From CAYPTI01 sp964413525 [NCBI: uncultured bacterium] (lineage in GTDB: Bacteria > T1Sed10-126), in NCBI GenBank assembly GCA_964413525.1, contig CAYPTI010000023.1:1-19195 (forward strand): a DNA stretch of 19,195 nt, written 5' to 3'. Below, one piece after another: positions 1 to 7,979 of this stretch. How positions within the stretch are numbered: position 1 is the first letter of the stretch; each line of letters begins with the position of its first letter. The notes beneath the pieces were generated by a model. The model did no database searches, was not told where the DNA came from, and saw only the letters and a list, made by a program, of their open reading frames with translations. Both the position numbers and the translations under genes were made by a program.

Positions 1-1007
1 ATCATCAGGGCGCTTTCGAGCCGGTTGAGTTTCCGGCTGGTGAACAGGAAGAAGTAAAGTACGGCCACCGTGGAGATCAGGACCAGGGCGGAGTTCCAGA
101 GGTCCGTGGTGGCGACGGCAAGGGCCTCGCCCCGGAACAGAATGACCAGCATCCAGGGCAGTCCGAGGCCGATGAGGATGTCGAAGATGTTGGACCCGAC
201 GGCGTTGGCAATGGCCATTCCCCCATGGCCGGATCGGGTCGCCGCAACGGAACTCAACAGATCGGGAACCGACGTGGCGACGGCCAGCACGGTCAACCCA
301 ACCAAGACTTCCGGAACGCCGGTCTGGCGGGCCACGATCACCGCCGAGTTCACCAGCAGGTAGCTGGCCAGTCCGATCAGGCCGATGGAGGCGAAGAAGA
401 TTTTCCAGGCGTGAGTGTGAGGCGATCCGGTGACGGATTTGATGGTTTCGGCCACGTTCCCGACGAGCCCGGGCGACCCCGCGTCGCCGGGATCCTCGAC
501 CGGTTCCTCCGGGGTGGAAAATTGTTCCTCCTCGCCGGAGTAGTGTTGATTCCAGAAGTAGAGAACCAGCAGATAGATCCCATAGGCGCCGATCAGCAAA
601 CCGGCCTCGAAAAAATGAATCGTTCCGTCCCGGAAACTGTACAGAAGCAACAGGATCCCGACCAGATAAACCACGCAGTCACGGGAAAAGACCTTCCGGG
701 GGATCGCCACCGGCCGGATCAACCCGCAGACGCCGCTGATCACGAGGATGTTAAACACCGCCGACCCCACGATGGTGCCCGCCCCGATGTCACCGTGGCC
801 TCCCCCGCCGATGAACAAGGAGATCAGGGCGATGGCCAGCTCGGGTGACGAGGACCCCATCGCCATCAAGGTGGCGCCGGCGATGTCCCGATTGATCTCG
901 TAGCGCAGGGCAATCTCCCGCAATGCCGGAACAAAGAACGTTTCCACCGTGACCGAGAGCACGTAGACGCAGGCCACCAGGATGAACAACTCGATCAAGA
1001 GGATCAT
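1..1007 (-). CDS. K+-dependent-type Na+/Ca2+ exchanger (CaCA family), 3' end beyond window
   Basis: Reverse-strand translation from the ATG at 1007 gives 335 residues with no stop before the window edge. It is a polytopic inner-membrane antiporter with two inverted alpha repeats. Alpha-1 carries GSSSPE (51-56) and GSAVFN (81-86). Alpha-2 carries ATSVPD (244-249) and GSNIFD (271-276), followed by GLGLPW. A hydrophilic acidic loop (about 158-198) separates the halves, as usual in this superfamily. The two alpha-2 aspartates, D249 and D276, are 27 residues apart. The NCKX2 residues linked to Ca2+ and K+ binding (Asp548 and Asp575, from memory) have the same spacing, so a K+-dependent exchanger is favoured over an NCX or CAX type. 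Its expected role is extrusion of Ca2+ using the Na+ gradient. The C-terminal helices are partly missing. The family is certain; the ion stoichiometry is inferred. Confidence 0.9.
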   Translation of the reverse strand, partial: MILLIELFILVACVYVLSVTVETFFVPALREIALRYEINRDIAGATLMAMGSSSPELAIALISLFIGGGGHGDIGAGTIVGSAVFNILVISGVCGLIRPVAIPRKVFSRDCVVYLVGILLLLYSFRDGTIHFFEAGLLIGAYGIYLLVLYFWNQHYSGEEEQFSTPEEPVEDPGDAGSPGLVGNVAETIKSVTGSPHTHAWKIFFASIGLIGLASYLLVNSAVIVARQTGVPEVLVGLTVLAVATSVPDLLSSVAATRSGHGGMAIANAVGSNIFDILIGLGLPWMLVILFRGEALAVATTDLWNSALVLISTVAVLYFFLFTSRKLNRLESALM

Positions 1008-1088
1008 GGGACGCTCTTCCCGCGTTCAGGGATCATCCGCAACCGGAAAACAACCATGCGAAGGGAACGGGAAGTGTACAGGAATAGC

Positions 1089-1118
1089 AAGGAAAAGGCA
1101 CCAGACCGGAGGCCGGTG
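1089..1118 (-). terminator. Possible weak intrinsic terminator after the 1158-2075 gene
   Basis: On the minus-strand transcript, about 40 nt after the TAA at 1158, ACCGG and CCGGT can pair around a CCT loop (plus 1105-1117) inside a CACC/GGTG outer context. CCTTTTCC follows (plus 1091-1098). The stem is short and the U tract is interrupted, so this is a weak candidate. The rest of the 150-bp gap before the exchanger gene holds no clear promoter. Confidence 0.25.
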
Positions 1119-1157
1119 GAGTTGCGCAAGAGCCGTCGACTCAGTTGTTTACGGGAG

Positions 1158-2075
1158 TTACGATTCGCTCTCGGGAGGTGGGTCCTCGATCGACTCGTGG
1201 ACGGGCCGGCAACGATCCGGGAGAGTAATTTCCATTCGATAAATAGCCTGGTACCCGGTTTCGTATCGAATCGGAAAATAAAGGTAAAACTTTCCGTTGG
1301 CGGTACCCAGCTCAAGCCCCTTGCCCGGAGTGAACTCCGTGTCAGAGGTGACCAGGGCCTCCGGCAGGTGAGCCCGTAAGCGCTCGAAATCGACCACCAA
1401 CCGCTGTTCGATCGGTTCCCCGTCACGGTAAAGAACGCCCTTAACCCCCCGGTCTTCCGAACCGGAGCGTTCAAATCCGACCAGCAGCAGCCGGTCCCCG
1501 TTCCCGAGCTCAACCACGTCGATCCCGCGGATAATGTCCCTTCCGACATCCCCTGAGGCTTCCTCCCGGATCGATCTCAATCCCTCCAGCATCAACCGGT
1601 ACTCGAAGGCCATGACCCGGTACCCGGCCCGGTCCAGCTTCTGGCTAAAATCGGCCGCCAGGGTTTCGAGGGTCCCGGCTTCGTCCCGCTCCCACAGCCG
1701 CCGGGAGAGGTAGAAATCCATCAGGTCCTCCGTAACAGCGATCCCGACCAGATATCGAATAAAGGGAAGCGGGGGTTCGAGCAAGTTACCGGTTGCCCTC
1801 CAGAGGTTCTCGTAGCGGTCCATCGATCGCTTGAGCTCCCCGGTCTCCTGGAGTTGTTGGGCTTCCACCAACTCCAGCCGCAGAAGGGTGAAATATTCAA
1901 CAATTGGGAGTTCCTGACCCTTCAGCCGGACTCCCTCCACCGCGCGTACGGGGGCGGAGGTCACCAGTCGATCCATGATCCGCCTTCGGGCGGCCGAGGT
2001 CTCGTCGAGCACCCGCCGGGCGGTCGGATTGATCTCCCGGTCCCGAAGCGCCCGGTTCAGATCCTCGTCATCCAC
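1158..2075 (-). CDS. Unrecognised soluble domain, probably the C-terminal part of a frame-broken membrane protein
   Basis: This 305-residue acidic protein reads from a GTG at 2075 to TAA at 1158. I do not recognise the family. It looks mostly helical in the first two thirds (many Leu/Arg/Glu heptad-like stretches) and beta-rich near the end, where short lines such as KFYLYFP occur. The GTG lacks a Shine-Dalgarno sequence. The same frame stays open upstream to about 2198 with composition just like the rest (VSSPEQPFEEQL, then VDAALREWERVYE), yet contains no ATG, GTG or TTG there. This suggests that translation arrives from the overlapping upstream gene (2057-2461) by a -1 shift, or that one C is missing from the C5 run at 2199-2203. 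The restored product would be about 434 residues, with three N-terminal membrane helices and this domain. Confidence 0.7.
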   Translation of the reverse strand: MDDEDLNRALRDREINPTARRVLDETSAARRRIMDRLVTSAPVRAVEGVRLKGQELPIVEYFTLLRLELVEAQQLQETGELKRSMDRYENLWRATGNLLEPPLPFIRYLVGIAVTEDLMDFYLSRRLWERDEAGTLETLAADFSQKLDRAGYRVMAFEYRLMLEGLRSIREEASGDVGRDIIRGIDVVELGNGDRLLLVGFERSGSEDRGVKGVLYRDGEPIEQRLVVDFERLRAHLPEALVTSDTEFTPGKGLELGTANGKFYLYFPIRYETGYQAIYRMEITLPDRCRPVHESIEDPPPESES

Positions 2076-2461
2076 CGAATCCGCGGTTCGTTCATAAACC
2101 CGTTCCCACTCCCGAAGCGCCGCATCAACCTGCTGAAATGCCTCCCGGCCCTCCTCGGTTCCCGGTTCGACGGTGAGTTGTTCTTCAAACGGTTGTTCGG
2201 GGGATGATACAGCGGCAGGTAGATCAGCGCGTGAATGACGACCAACACGATCAGCGGGAGAAGGACGGCAAACAAACCGCCGGAAAGGCTCCCCGAATCG
2301 ACAAAAGGAAACCGTTGAAACGCATACAATCCAACCGATGCGGCCAGAATGACGCTAAGCCAGAAGAAGACACTCCGGACCGCATCGATCCCGTAAAACC
2401 ACAGATAGGACCCCACACACAGGATCAACAAACCGGTAACGAGACGCCAGAAAAACTTCAT
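2057..2461 (-). CDS. Three-helix membrane protein (N-terminal part of a frame-broken gene)
   Basis: Translation from the ATG at 2461 starts MKFFWRLVTGLL. It gives three hydrophobic segments at about residues 7-24, 30-46 and 62-84. GGGAG lies 5 nt before the start, and the ATG overlaps the TGA of the yqeC-like gene as ATGA, so translational coupling is expected. After residue 88 the frame turns abruptly basic and low in complexity (NNRLKNNSPSNREPRR) and ends at 2057 after 134 residues. This tail looks like out-of-frame reading. The -1 frame gives acidic, protein-like sequence that joins the 1158-2075 open frame. I read the pair as one gene with a break near 2199-2203. A longer start further upstream would lie entirely inside the yqeC-like gene and is not supported. 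Confidence 0.65.
   Translation of the reverse strand: MKFFWRLVTGLLILCVGSYLWFYGIDAVRSVFFWLSVILAASVGLYAFQRFPFVDSGSLSGGLFAVLLPLIVLVVIHALIYLPLYHPPNNRLKNNSPSNREPRRAGRHFSRLMRRFGSGNGFMNEPRIRWMTRI
2199..2203 (-). other. Frame break at a C5 homopolymer
   Basis: The minus-strand transcript reads CAT CCC CCG AAC in the membrane-segment frame. The -1 frame reads CCC GAA CAA immediately after the shared prolines. One extra C, or re-reading of one base, would fuse the membrane region in frame to the soluble domain: LYHPP followed by EQPFEEQL. The candidate causes are an assembly indel in a homopolymer, a real mutation, or programmed slippage. Confidence 0.6.
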
Positions 2462-3222
2462 GCATGCTCCCGAAGTGAGTACACCCGATCCTCGAGCCAC
2501 CAGGCGGTCCGGTCCCAGCCAAACCAGAAATCGTGGGAAAAGCGGTTCAGAACGGAGCGCCGGTGGGACGGATCGGACGGGGGACCCGAATCGGCGGGGA
2601 ACCCGATCAGAAGCAGCCAGCGTTGTTGGCCGGCGGGGGCCCGATAGCCGTGGTCGCGAGCCAGCAAATCCTCGAGCCGGCCCACGCCGAAGGTCTCCTC
2701 GGGCGAATACAATCCCGTCCAATCCTCCCAGCGATGGATCCATTCCTCGGAGGGAGACCGTCCGACCCCGCGCAGGTTGAGAACAGTCAGCCGGGCGTCG
2801 ACGGCGTCCGGGACGACGGGTTCATACGACCGGTGAATCTTTACCCAGCCCTGCCGGGCGCCGTCGGCTTCGATCAGGACCCGGTCGGCCGGGGGCCGAG
2901 CAAGAATTCGGGCAAGCGCTTCCTCTTCCGGGGGAAGGAACTTCCGAGTCGCGATCCCTGATTCATCCTCCTCGCCGGATCGTCCGTAGTAGCGGATTTC
3001 TCCAGCCGGCACGGGTTCCTCCGGAGACGTAAGGGCCTCGCCGGGGGGCTGATCGAAGTACATCTTGGTGGTGGTGAGGTTCAGCACGGAATGCCCCCGG
3101 GCGGCGTCCTCCTCAGCCATCCGCTGGAGAGTCGACGTCTTCCCGCCGGCTCCGACGAGGGCAACCGATCGACCTTCCTCCGGGGGAAAGGCCTGCGAGA
3201 GGGACGTTTCGCGGAGGTTCAC
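2458..3222 (-). CDS. yqeC: YqeC-like P-loop protein (selenium-dependent hydroxylase accessory family)
   Basis: The protein has 254 residues from a GTG at 3222. A P-loop GAGGKTS lies at 24-30, a TTTKM segment at 50-54 and LIEADGAR at 115-122. These three features mark the YqeC family, which is thought to help mature selenium- or molybdenum-dependent hydroxylases. That role comes from genome co-occurrence and is not biochemically firm. The start is 7 bp after the topA stop. Its Shine-Dalgarno (TGAGG) includes the topA TGA codon, so translation is likely coupled. The stop overlaps the next gene's ATG. No selenium or molybdenum hydroxylase gene (selD, xdh, mocA) is visible in the window, which is unusual for this family. 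The protein could act as a general NTPase here. Family assignment is fairly sure; function is not. Confidence 0.82.
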   Translation of the reverse strand: MNLRETSLSQAFPPEEGRSVALVGAGGKTSTLQRMAEEDAARGHSVLNLTTTKMYFDQPPGEALTSPEEPVPAGEIRYYGRSGEEDESGIATRKFLPPEEEALARILARPPADRVLIEADGARQGWVKIHRSYEPVVPDAVDARLTVLNLRGVGRSPSEEWIHRWEDWTGLYSPEETFGVGRLEDLLARDHGYRAPAGQQRWLLLIGFPADSGPPSDPSHRRSVLNRFSHDFWFGWDRTAWWLEDRVYSLREHA

Positions 3223-3229
3223 GACGACC

Positions 3230-5311
3230 TCAGGCGGATTTCGTGCCGTCGCAGTCGGGGTAGTTGGTGCAGCCCCAGAACTTCCCCCAGCGGCCCTTCT
3301 TCATCTCCATGTCATCCCCGCACTCGGGGCAGTCCGGAGCCGACTGGTTGAACTCCTCCAGGGTCATGTGGGGCTTCCCGACCGGCCGTTTGCCCTCACA
3401 CTCGGGATGGGCCAGGCACTGATACACCGTGCCCCGGTTTCCGCCGGGTTTGTACATGTGGCGGCCGCATTCGGGACATTTGTAGGTTTTCGCGGGGGGA
3501 TCGGCGCTGAAGTCACACTCCTCGTCCTGACAGTGGACGAACATCCCGTAGGACCCCTTCCGCTTCACCAGATCGGATCCGCAGCGGGGACACTCGGCAA
3601 AATCAAGGATTTCCTTGAATCCCTCCGCATCACCCTCCGGCTCGAGATCCTTACCCTCCTCCAGCCAGGCCTCCAGCCGATCGTCAAACCCGGCCACGAA
3701 CTCGTTCCAGTCGGCCTTCCCCCGGGCGATCTCGTCCAGGGTGGTCTCCATCTCGCCGGTAAATCCGGTATCGTTGATCCGTGGGACGGCCCGCTGGAGG
3801 AAATCCGACACGTCAATCCCCCGGTCGGTCGGGTGAATTCGCTGGTCCTTAACTTCAATGTACTCCCGCTGTTTGAGCTTCGACACGGTGGAACTGTAGG
3901 TCGAGGGTCGACCGATGCCCTGCTCCTTCATCATTCCGATCAGGCTACCCTCCGTGTACCGGCGGGGACCCTCCGTCTCGTGTTCGGACAGGTCGGTCCC
4001 GTCAACGAAAAACTCGTCGGCCGAGCCGACCCGATCCCACGCTTCGTCGGATAGGCCCTTCTCGGCCGGCGACTCCTGTCCCTCGAGCCGGCAGCGGTAC
4101 AGTCCCGGTTCCCGGCACCGTCGGACCTCCCCTTCCAGCAGGGCGTCGCTGTCCTCCACGGTGAAGGTCAGGGTCATCCGGTCCCACTCGGCCGGCACCA
4201 TCTGCGACTGGACGAACCGCTGCCACAGCAGACCGTACAGCAACTTGTGGGCGTCGCTGACATACTTCAGGTCGGAGGGCTTGAGGAAGGGGTTCTCCGG
4301 CCGGACGGCCTCGTGACCGTCCTGATCGCCTCCCTTCCCTCCCCTCCATTGATGAAATTCCTTGCCGTAGTTCTCCGAAATGAAGCCGGCCGCCTTCCGG
4401 CAGGCTTCCTTCGACAACCGCTGGGAATCGGACCGGTGGTAGGTGATGAGTCCCTTCTCGTAGAGCTGCTGGGCGAGGGTCATGGTCCGACCGCTGGACC
4501 AGCCGAACCACTGTCCGGCCAGCCGGATCATGGTCGAACTGTCCGGCGGGTAAGCCGGGTGAGTCTCGGTTTGATCAACCGTCCGATCCACCAGCTCGAT
4601 CCCGTGCTCCTCCAGCCCGGTTTCGACCTCCTCCAGCGGGTCCCGATCGGTGAACCGGGCCTCGTCGTCTCCCCGGAGGTCCAGGTCCCCCAGGGCCACG
4701 AGCCGGGCCTCCACCGGTGGGGGTTTCCCTTCCGGCAGAAGATCAGCGGTCAGTTCGTAGTAGGTCTCGGGTACGAAGTTCTCGATTTCCCGTTCCCGCT
4801 CAACAACCTTGCGGAGGACCGCTGACTGAACCCGACCGGCGGAGAGTTTTTTTCCCTTGAAGGCGGAGATCAGAAAGGAGCTGACCTTGTAGCCGGCCAG
4901 GCGATCCAGGATCCGGCGAGCCCACTGGGCCCGGACCTTTCGCCGGTCCAGAGACGGTGGATCATCGAGGTTTTTCTCCACCTCGTCCTCGGTCAGGGAG
5001 GGCAATCGCATCCGGTGGACGGTGTTCCCGTTGAGAATAAATTCCTCGACCTGCCAGGCGATGGCCTCCCCTTCCCGGTCGGGATCGGAGGCCAGGTAGA
5101 CGGTCGAGTGTTCGGCGGCTTTTTCTTCCAGGTAGCTGATGGCGGAGTCGTTCGTGGCGACCCAGCGGGGGTTGTACTCCTCGTCCACGCCCATATCGGA
5201 CTCGGGGAGGTCGAACAGGTGACCGTAGGTGGCGGCAAACTCGTAGCCGGAACCGACCAAACCGGAGAGGGTTTTTATCTTGGTGGGGGATTCAACCACG
5301 ATCAGGGGCAC
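3230..5311 (-). CDS. topA: DNA topoisomerase I (type IA), divergent
   Basis: The 693-residue enzyme relaxes negative supercoils through a 5'-phosphotyrosine intermediate. It begins with a TOPRIM domain (VVESPTKIKT at 5-14; ASDPDREGE at 74-82, giving the metal-binding DxDxE). The catalytic region GLITYHRSDS (287-296) places the active-site Tyr at 291. A helical region contains RYTEGSLI and EQGIGRPSTY. Three C-terminal four-cysteine zinc ribbons follow (C574/577/594/599, C612/615/632/638, C661/664/681/687). Usual bacterial enzymes read ITYMRTDS and PFTTSTLQQEA; here these are ITYHRSDS and YPPDSSTMIRLAG, so it is a divergent branch. Translation starts at GTG 5311 with AGGTGA six bases upstream. 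It heads a coupled set with yqeC and the membrane protein. Confidence 0.96.
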   Translation of the reverse strand: MPLIVVESPTKIKTLSGLVGSGYEFAATYGHLFDLPESDMGVDEEYNPRWVATNDSAISYLEEKAAEHSTVYLASDPDREGEAIAWQVEEFILNGNTVHRMRLPSLTEDEVEKNLDDPPSLDRRKVRAQWARRILDRLAGYKVSSFLISAFKGKKLSAGRVQSAVLRKVVEREREIENFVPETYYELTADLLPEGKPPPVEARLVALGDLDLRGDDEARFTDRDPLEEVETGLEEHGIELVDRTVDQTETHPAYPPDSSTMIRLAGQWFGWSSGRTMTLAQQLYEKGLITYHRSDSQRLSKEACRKAAGFISENYGKEFHQWRGGKGGDQDGHEAVRPENPFLKPSDLKYVSDAHKLLYGLLWQRFVQSQMVPAEWDRMTLTFTVEDSDALLEGEVRRCREPGLYRCRLEGQESPAEKGLSDEAWDRVGSADEFFVDGTDLSEHETEGPRRYTEGSLIGMMKEQGIGRPSTYSSTVSKLKQREYIEVKDQRIHPTDRGIDVSDFLQRAVPRINDTGFTGEMETTLDEIARGKADWNEFVAGFDDRLEAWLEEGKDLEPEGDAEGFKEILDFAECPRCGSDLVKRKGSYGMFVHCQDEECDFSADPPAKTYKCPECGRHMYKPGGNRGTVYQCLAHPECEGKRPVGKPHMTLEEFNQSAPDCPECGDDMEMKKGRWGKFWGCTNYPDCDGTKSA

Positions 5312-5329
5312 GGCGGATCACCTGCGGGA

Positions 5330-5335
5330 ATCATA
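5330..5335 (-). promoter_or_regulatory. Candidate -10 box for topA
   Basis: TATGAT on the minus strand (5 of 6 to the sigma-70 consensus) lies 18 bp before the topA GTG, in the 67-bp gap after the c-di-GMP gene. No convincing -35 hexamer is found at 16-18 bp, so this is tentative. Confidence 0.28.
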
Positions 5336-5378
5336 ACAGGCTCCGGGTTCAATTCAGAGTGAAGTCACGAAACCGCCG

Positions 5379-7931
5379 TTAAAACTGCTTGATTAATTCG
5401 GTGAGGGACAGCGGTTCCGAGAGGGCCTCCCCCTGGCCGAGTTCACAGCCCAGATCCACGAGCCACCGGCGTTCCCGTTCGCTGGTGACGTTCTCCGCGA
5501 TGACGGGTCGATCCAGCCGGGCCGCGAAGGTCAGCACGGCCTCCACGAGCCCCCGAATCGGGGCCCCGGGCGAATCCCCCTGGAACTCCTGGACCATGGA
5601 CTGATCCAGCTTCAGGGCGTCAAACGGGAGGGTCCGGAGGTCCTGGAAGGAAACGGTCCCCTCGCCAAAATCGTCGGCCACGATGGAGGGCCCGAGGTCC
5701 TGCAGGTCCCGAAACACATCCAGCACGGTGTCGGGAGCGTTCACCATCAGGTCGACGGGCACCTCCAGGTGGAGCCGGGAAAGGATGTCCTCGCTGACGT
5801 CCAGCTCCCGAAACCACCCGGTCAGGTCCGGCTGATGGAGAAATTGCCGGGAGACGTTAACGGAGAGGGAAAAATCGGCTCCGGGTACCGGGCCGTCGGA
5901 GGAATGAGTGAGGGTATGGAACCAGGAGACGACCCGCCGGAGGATCCAGCGGTCCACCCGGGCCAGCAGTCCGGCCCGCCGGGCGGCCGGAACAAACTCC
6001 CCGGCCATCAGGGTGCCTTCCTCCGGGTGGTCCCAGCGGATCAGAGCTTCCACCCCCCGCAGGTCCAGCGTCTCCAGATCCTGAAGCGGTCTGAATTCCA
6101 CGAAGAATTCGTCCTCCTCCAGGGCCTGAATCAGGTCGTGGCTGAGTCGGGCCTGGCGCCGACGCCGTTCCAGCAGGTGACGGTCCACGATCTTGTACCC
6201 CTTGCCTCCGCCGTGTTTGACCTCGTACATGGCGGTGTCGGCATCGTTCAGGAGGTCCCGGGCGCTGTCGAAGTTCTGGTGGTTGAGGGTAATCCCGACG
6301 CTGACCTGGACGGCCAGCCGGGTCTTCTGCAGGCCGTAGGGTTGGGATAAATCGTCCAGCAGGGTCCCGGCAAAGGACTCCACCTCTTCCCGGTCCTGAA
6401 GGTCCGGGATCAGGACGGAGAATTCGTCTCCCCCGAGCCGGCCGATCCGGGCCCGGTCCGGGGCCAGGTCCCGGAGCCGGTTGGAAAATTCCCGCAGGAG
6501 CCGGTCCCCGGTGTCGTGACCGTAGGTGTCGTTGATCCATTTAAATTTGTCAATGTCGAGAAAAAACAGGGTGAACGGACGATCGTCCTCCGCGTCGTGA
6601 CGGAGGGCGTCCTCCACATACTCCATGAACAGGGCCCGGTTGGGAAGCCCCGTCAGCAGGTCAAACACCGCCCCGCTTTCGAGCTGTTGCTCCATCTGTC
6701 GGTGCCGGGTGACGTCTTCGATCACGATGGCCTTCCGGAACCGCTGGTCGGAACGAATGGGAAAACCTCGTTCGACCAGGATGCGGTCATCGTCTCCTTC
6801 GATCCGGTATTCAATTTCATGCACGTGTCCGCGTTTCTTCTTGCGGAACCGCCGGACCCGGTCCCGGTCCTGAGGATGGATCCGATCCAGGTAGGCGTCA
6901 GCGGAGGAATACTGTTCGATCCGGGGGATTCCAAAATAATCCTTAAACCGGTGGGATAAGTGAAGCGTACGGTCCCCTTCCTGGAGCCAGAAGACGGCGT
7001 CCACGGCGTCGGCGAACTGACGAAACCGGCGTTCACCCTGCGGAAGATCCGGCTTTTGTCGTTCCAGCTGTCGTTCGCCTGCGATTCGATCCAGGGTCTC
7101 CGTCGCGGCGGACTGCAGGATTCGAGCGGCCCGGAGCGCCCCCGGTTCCACGGTCTCCTTCTCCAGGCAGCCCGCGACCAGCAGGCCGTGGTCGTCCAGC
7201 GGTACCTGAAGCTCACACCCTACGGTGCGACCGGGCCCGGAACCGTTCGTCTCGGGTTGAACCTGGCGGAAGTAGGACGGACGGTCCTCTTCGACCACCG
7301 CGAACGTACGTAACTCATCGGGCAGGGTTTCCTCTTCGTCAACCAGTTCACGGGCCGGATCGGAAAAGGCCACCGGCTCCAGCGCCTCCCGCTCCGGGTC
7401 CCGCAAGTACACCCCGGCGAGCGGAAGGTCCAGACACTCCGATACCGTCCCGACGAGCGCCTCGGCCACGGACCGCCTGTCGGTGGTCTCACTCAGCGAT
7501 CGAAGCGCCCGCTCCAGCGTGAGCAACCGGTCTTCCTCCCGGCGACGGTCGGTGATGTCGAAGGCTTCAATCATCAGCTTGCCAAACGGTCCTTCGAGCG
7601 ACTGGACGTAAACTTTGAGGGAGCGCCGGTTCCCGTCCGGATCCCGGTAGCCCACGGTGTGGGAAAGCGGTTCACCGGACTGAACGTCGGACAGGAGAGA
7701 TTCGAGCCCGTCCACCGGCTCCACCATGGATTTTGGGCGTAGCCGATTGACCCAGGGAGTTGTCAGGAAGGAGGACTGAATCAGGTCGGAGGAATCCTCC
7801 GGGACGAGATCGAGGGCCCGATCGTTGGCGTGGTGAACGACCAGCTGATCATCCAGCACAACAAGGGCCGGGGTGACACGGTGAAAAACTTCCGAAAGCA
7901 GAGCCTCTTGGTCCCGAGGGGTCGTGGTCAT
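5379..7931 (-). CDS. PAS-GAF-PAS-GGDEF-EAL hybrid c-di-GMP protein
   Basis: A cytoplasmic signalling protein of about 850 residues with no membrane helices. Numbered from the ATG at 7931, the order is PAS (about 10-128), GAF (135-285), PAS (300-415), GGDEF (420-590) and EAL (595-850). The cyclase signature GGDEF is intact (500-504, DNA 6420-6434), as are DIDKFKWIND and YGHDTGD. The inhibitory RxxD site is absent: its position reads PDRA. The EAL domain keeps EALIR (628-632), NVSRQF, DDFGEG and KLD. AExVE is AENVT, and the strand usually written LEITES reads LEVPVD, so phosphodiesterase activity may be altered. I chose 7931 over the ATG at 7976 because a promoter-like pair predicts transcription starting near 7973 and 7976 has no ribosome-binding site. 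It may be a bifunctional or switchable enzyme with PAS/GAF ligand input. Confidence 0.93.
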   Translation of the reverse strand: MTTTPRDQEALLSEVFHRVTPALVVLDDQLVVHHANDRALDLVPEDSSDLIQSSFLTTPWVNRLRPKSMVEPVDGLESLLSDVQSGEPLSHTVGYRDPDGNRRSLKVYVQSLEGPFGKLMIEAFDITDRRREEDRLLTLERALRSLSETTDRRSVAEALVGTVSECLDLPLAGVYLRDPEREALEPVAFSDPARELVDEEETLPDELRTFAVVEEDRPSYFRQVQPETNGSGPGRTVGCELQVPLDDHGLLVAGCLEKETVEPGALRAARILQSAATETLDRIAGERQLERQKPDLPQGERRFRQFADAVDAVFWLQEGDRTLHLSHRFKDYFGIPRIEQYSSADAYLDRIHPQDRDRVRRFRKKKRGHVHEIEYRIEGDDDRILVERGFPIRSDQRFRKAIVIEDVTRHRQMEQQLESGAVFDLLTGLPNRALFMEYVEDALRHDAEDDRPFTLFFLDIDKFKWINDTYGHDTGDRLLREFSNRLRDLAPDRARIGRLGGDEFSVLIPDLQDREEVESFAGTLLDDLSQPYGLQKTRLAVQVSVGITLNHQNFDSARDLLNDADTAMYEVKHGGGKGYKIVDRHLLERRRRQARLSHDLIQALEEDEFFVEFRPLQDLETLDLRGVEALIRWDHPEEGTLMAGEFVPAARRAGLLARVDRWILRRVVSWFHTLTHSSDGPVPGADFSLSVNVSRQFLHQPDLTGWFRELDVSEDILSRLHLEVPVDLMVNAPDTVLDVFRDLQDLGPSIVADDFGEGTVSFQDLRTLPFDALKLDQSMVQEFQGDSPGAPIRGLVEAVLTFAARLDRPVIAENVTSERERRWLVDLGCELGQGEALSEPLSLTELIKQF

Positions 7932-7979
7932 CGGCCTGTCCCTACCGCAGGGGGAATCCCTGCTGATAAAAGGCATGCG

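Noticed and set aside
225-848. 207-codon plus-strand frame opposite the exchanger
   Set aside because: Antisense to a well-matched membrane antiporter. No ribosome-binding site and a low-complexity product.
2462-2743. Extended N-terminus for the three-helix membrane protein
   Set aside because: Lies wholly inside the yqeC-like gene. The ATGA overlap and the ribosome-binding site favour the ATG at 2461.
7932-7976. Upstream ATG (7976) of the c-di-GMP protein
   Set aside because: A promoter-like pair at 7980-8007 places the transcription start at this codon, and there is no ribosome-binding site.
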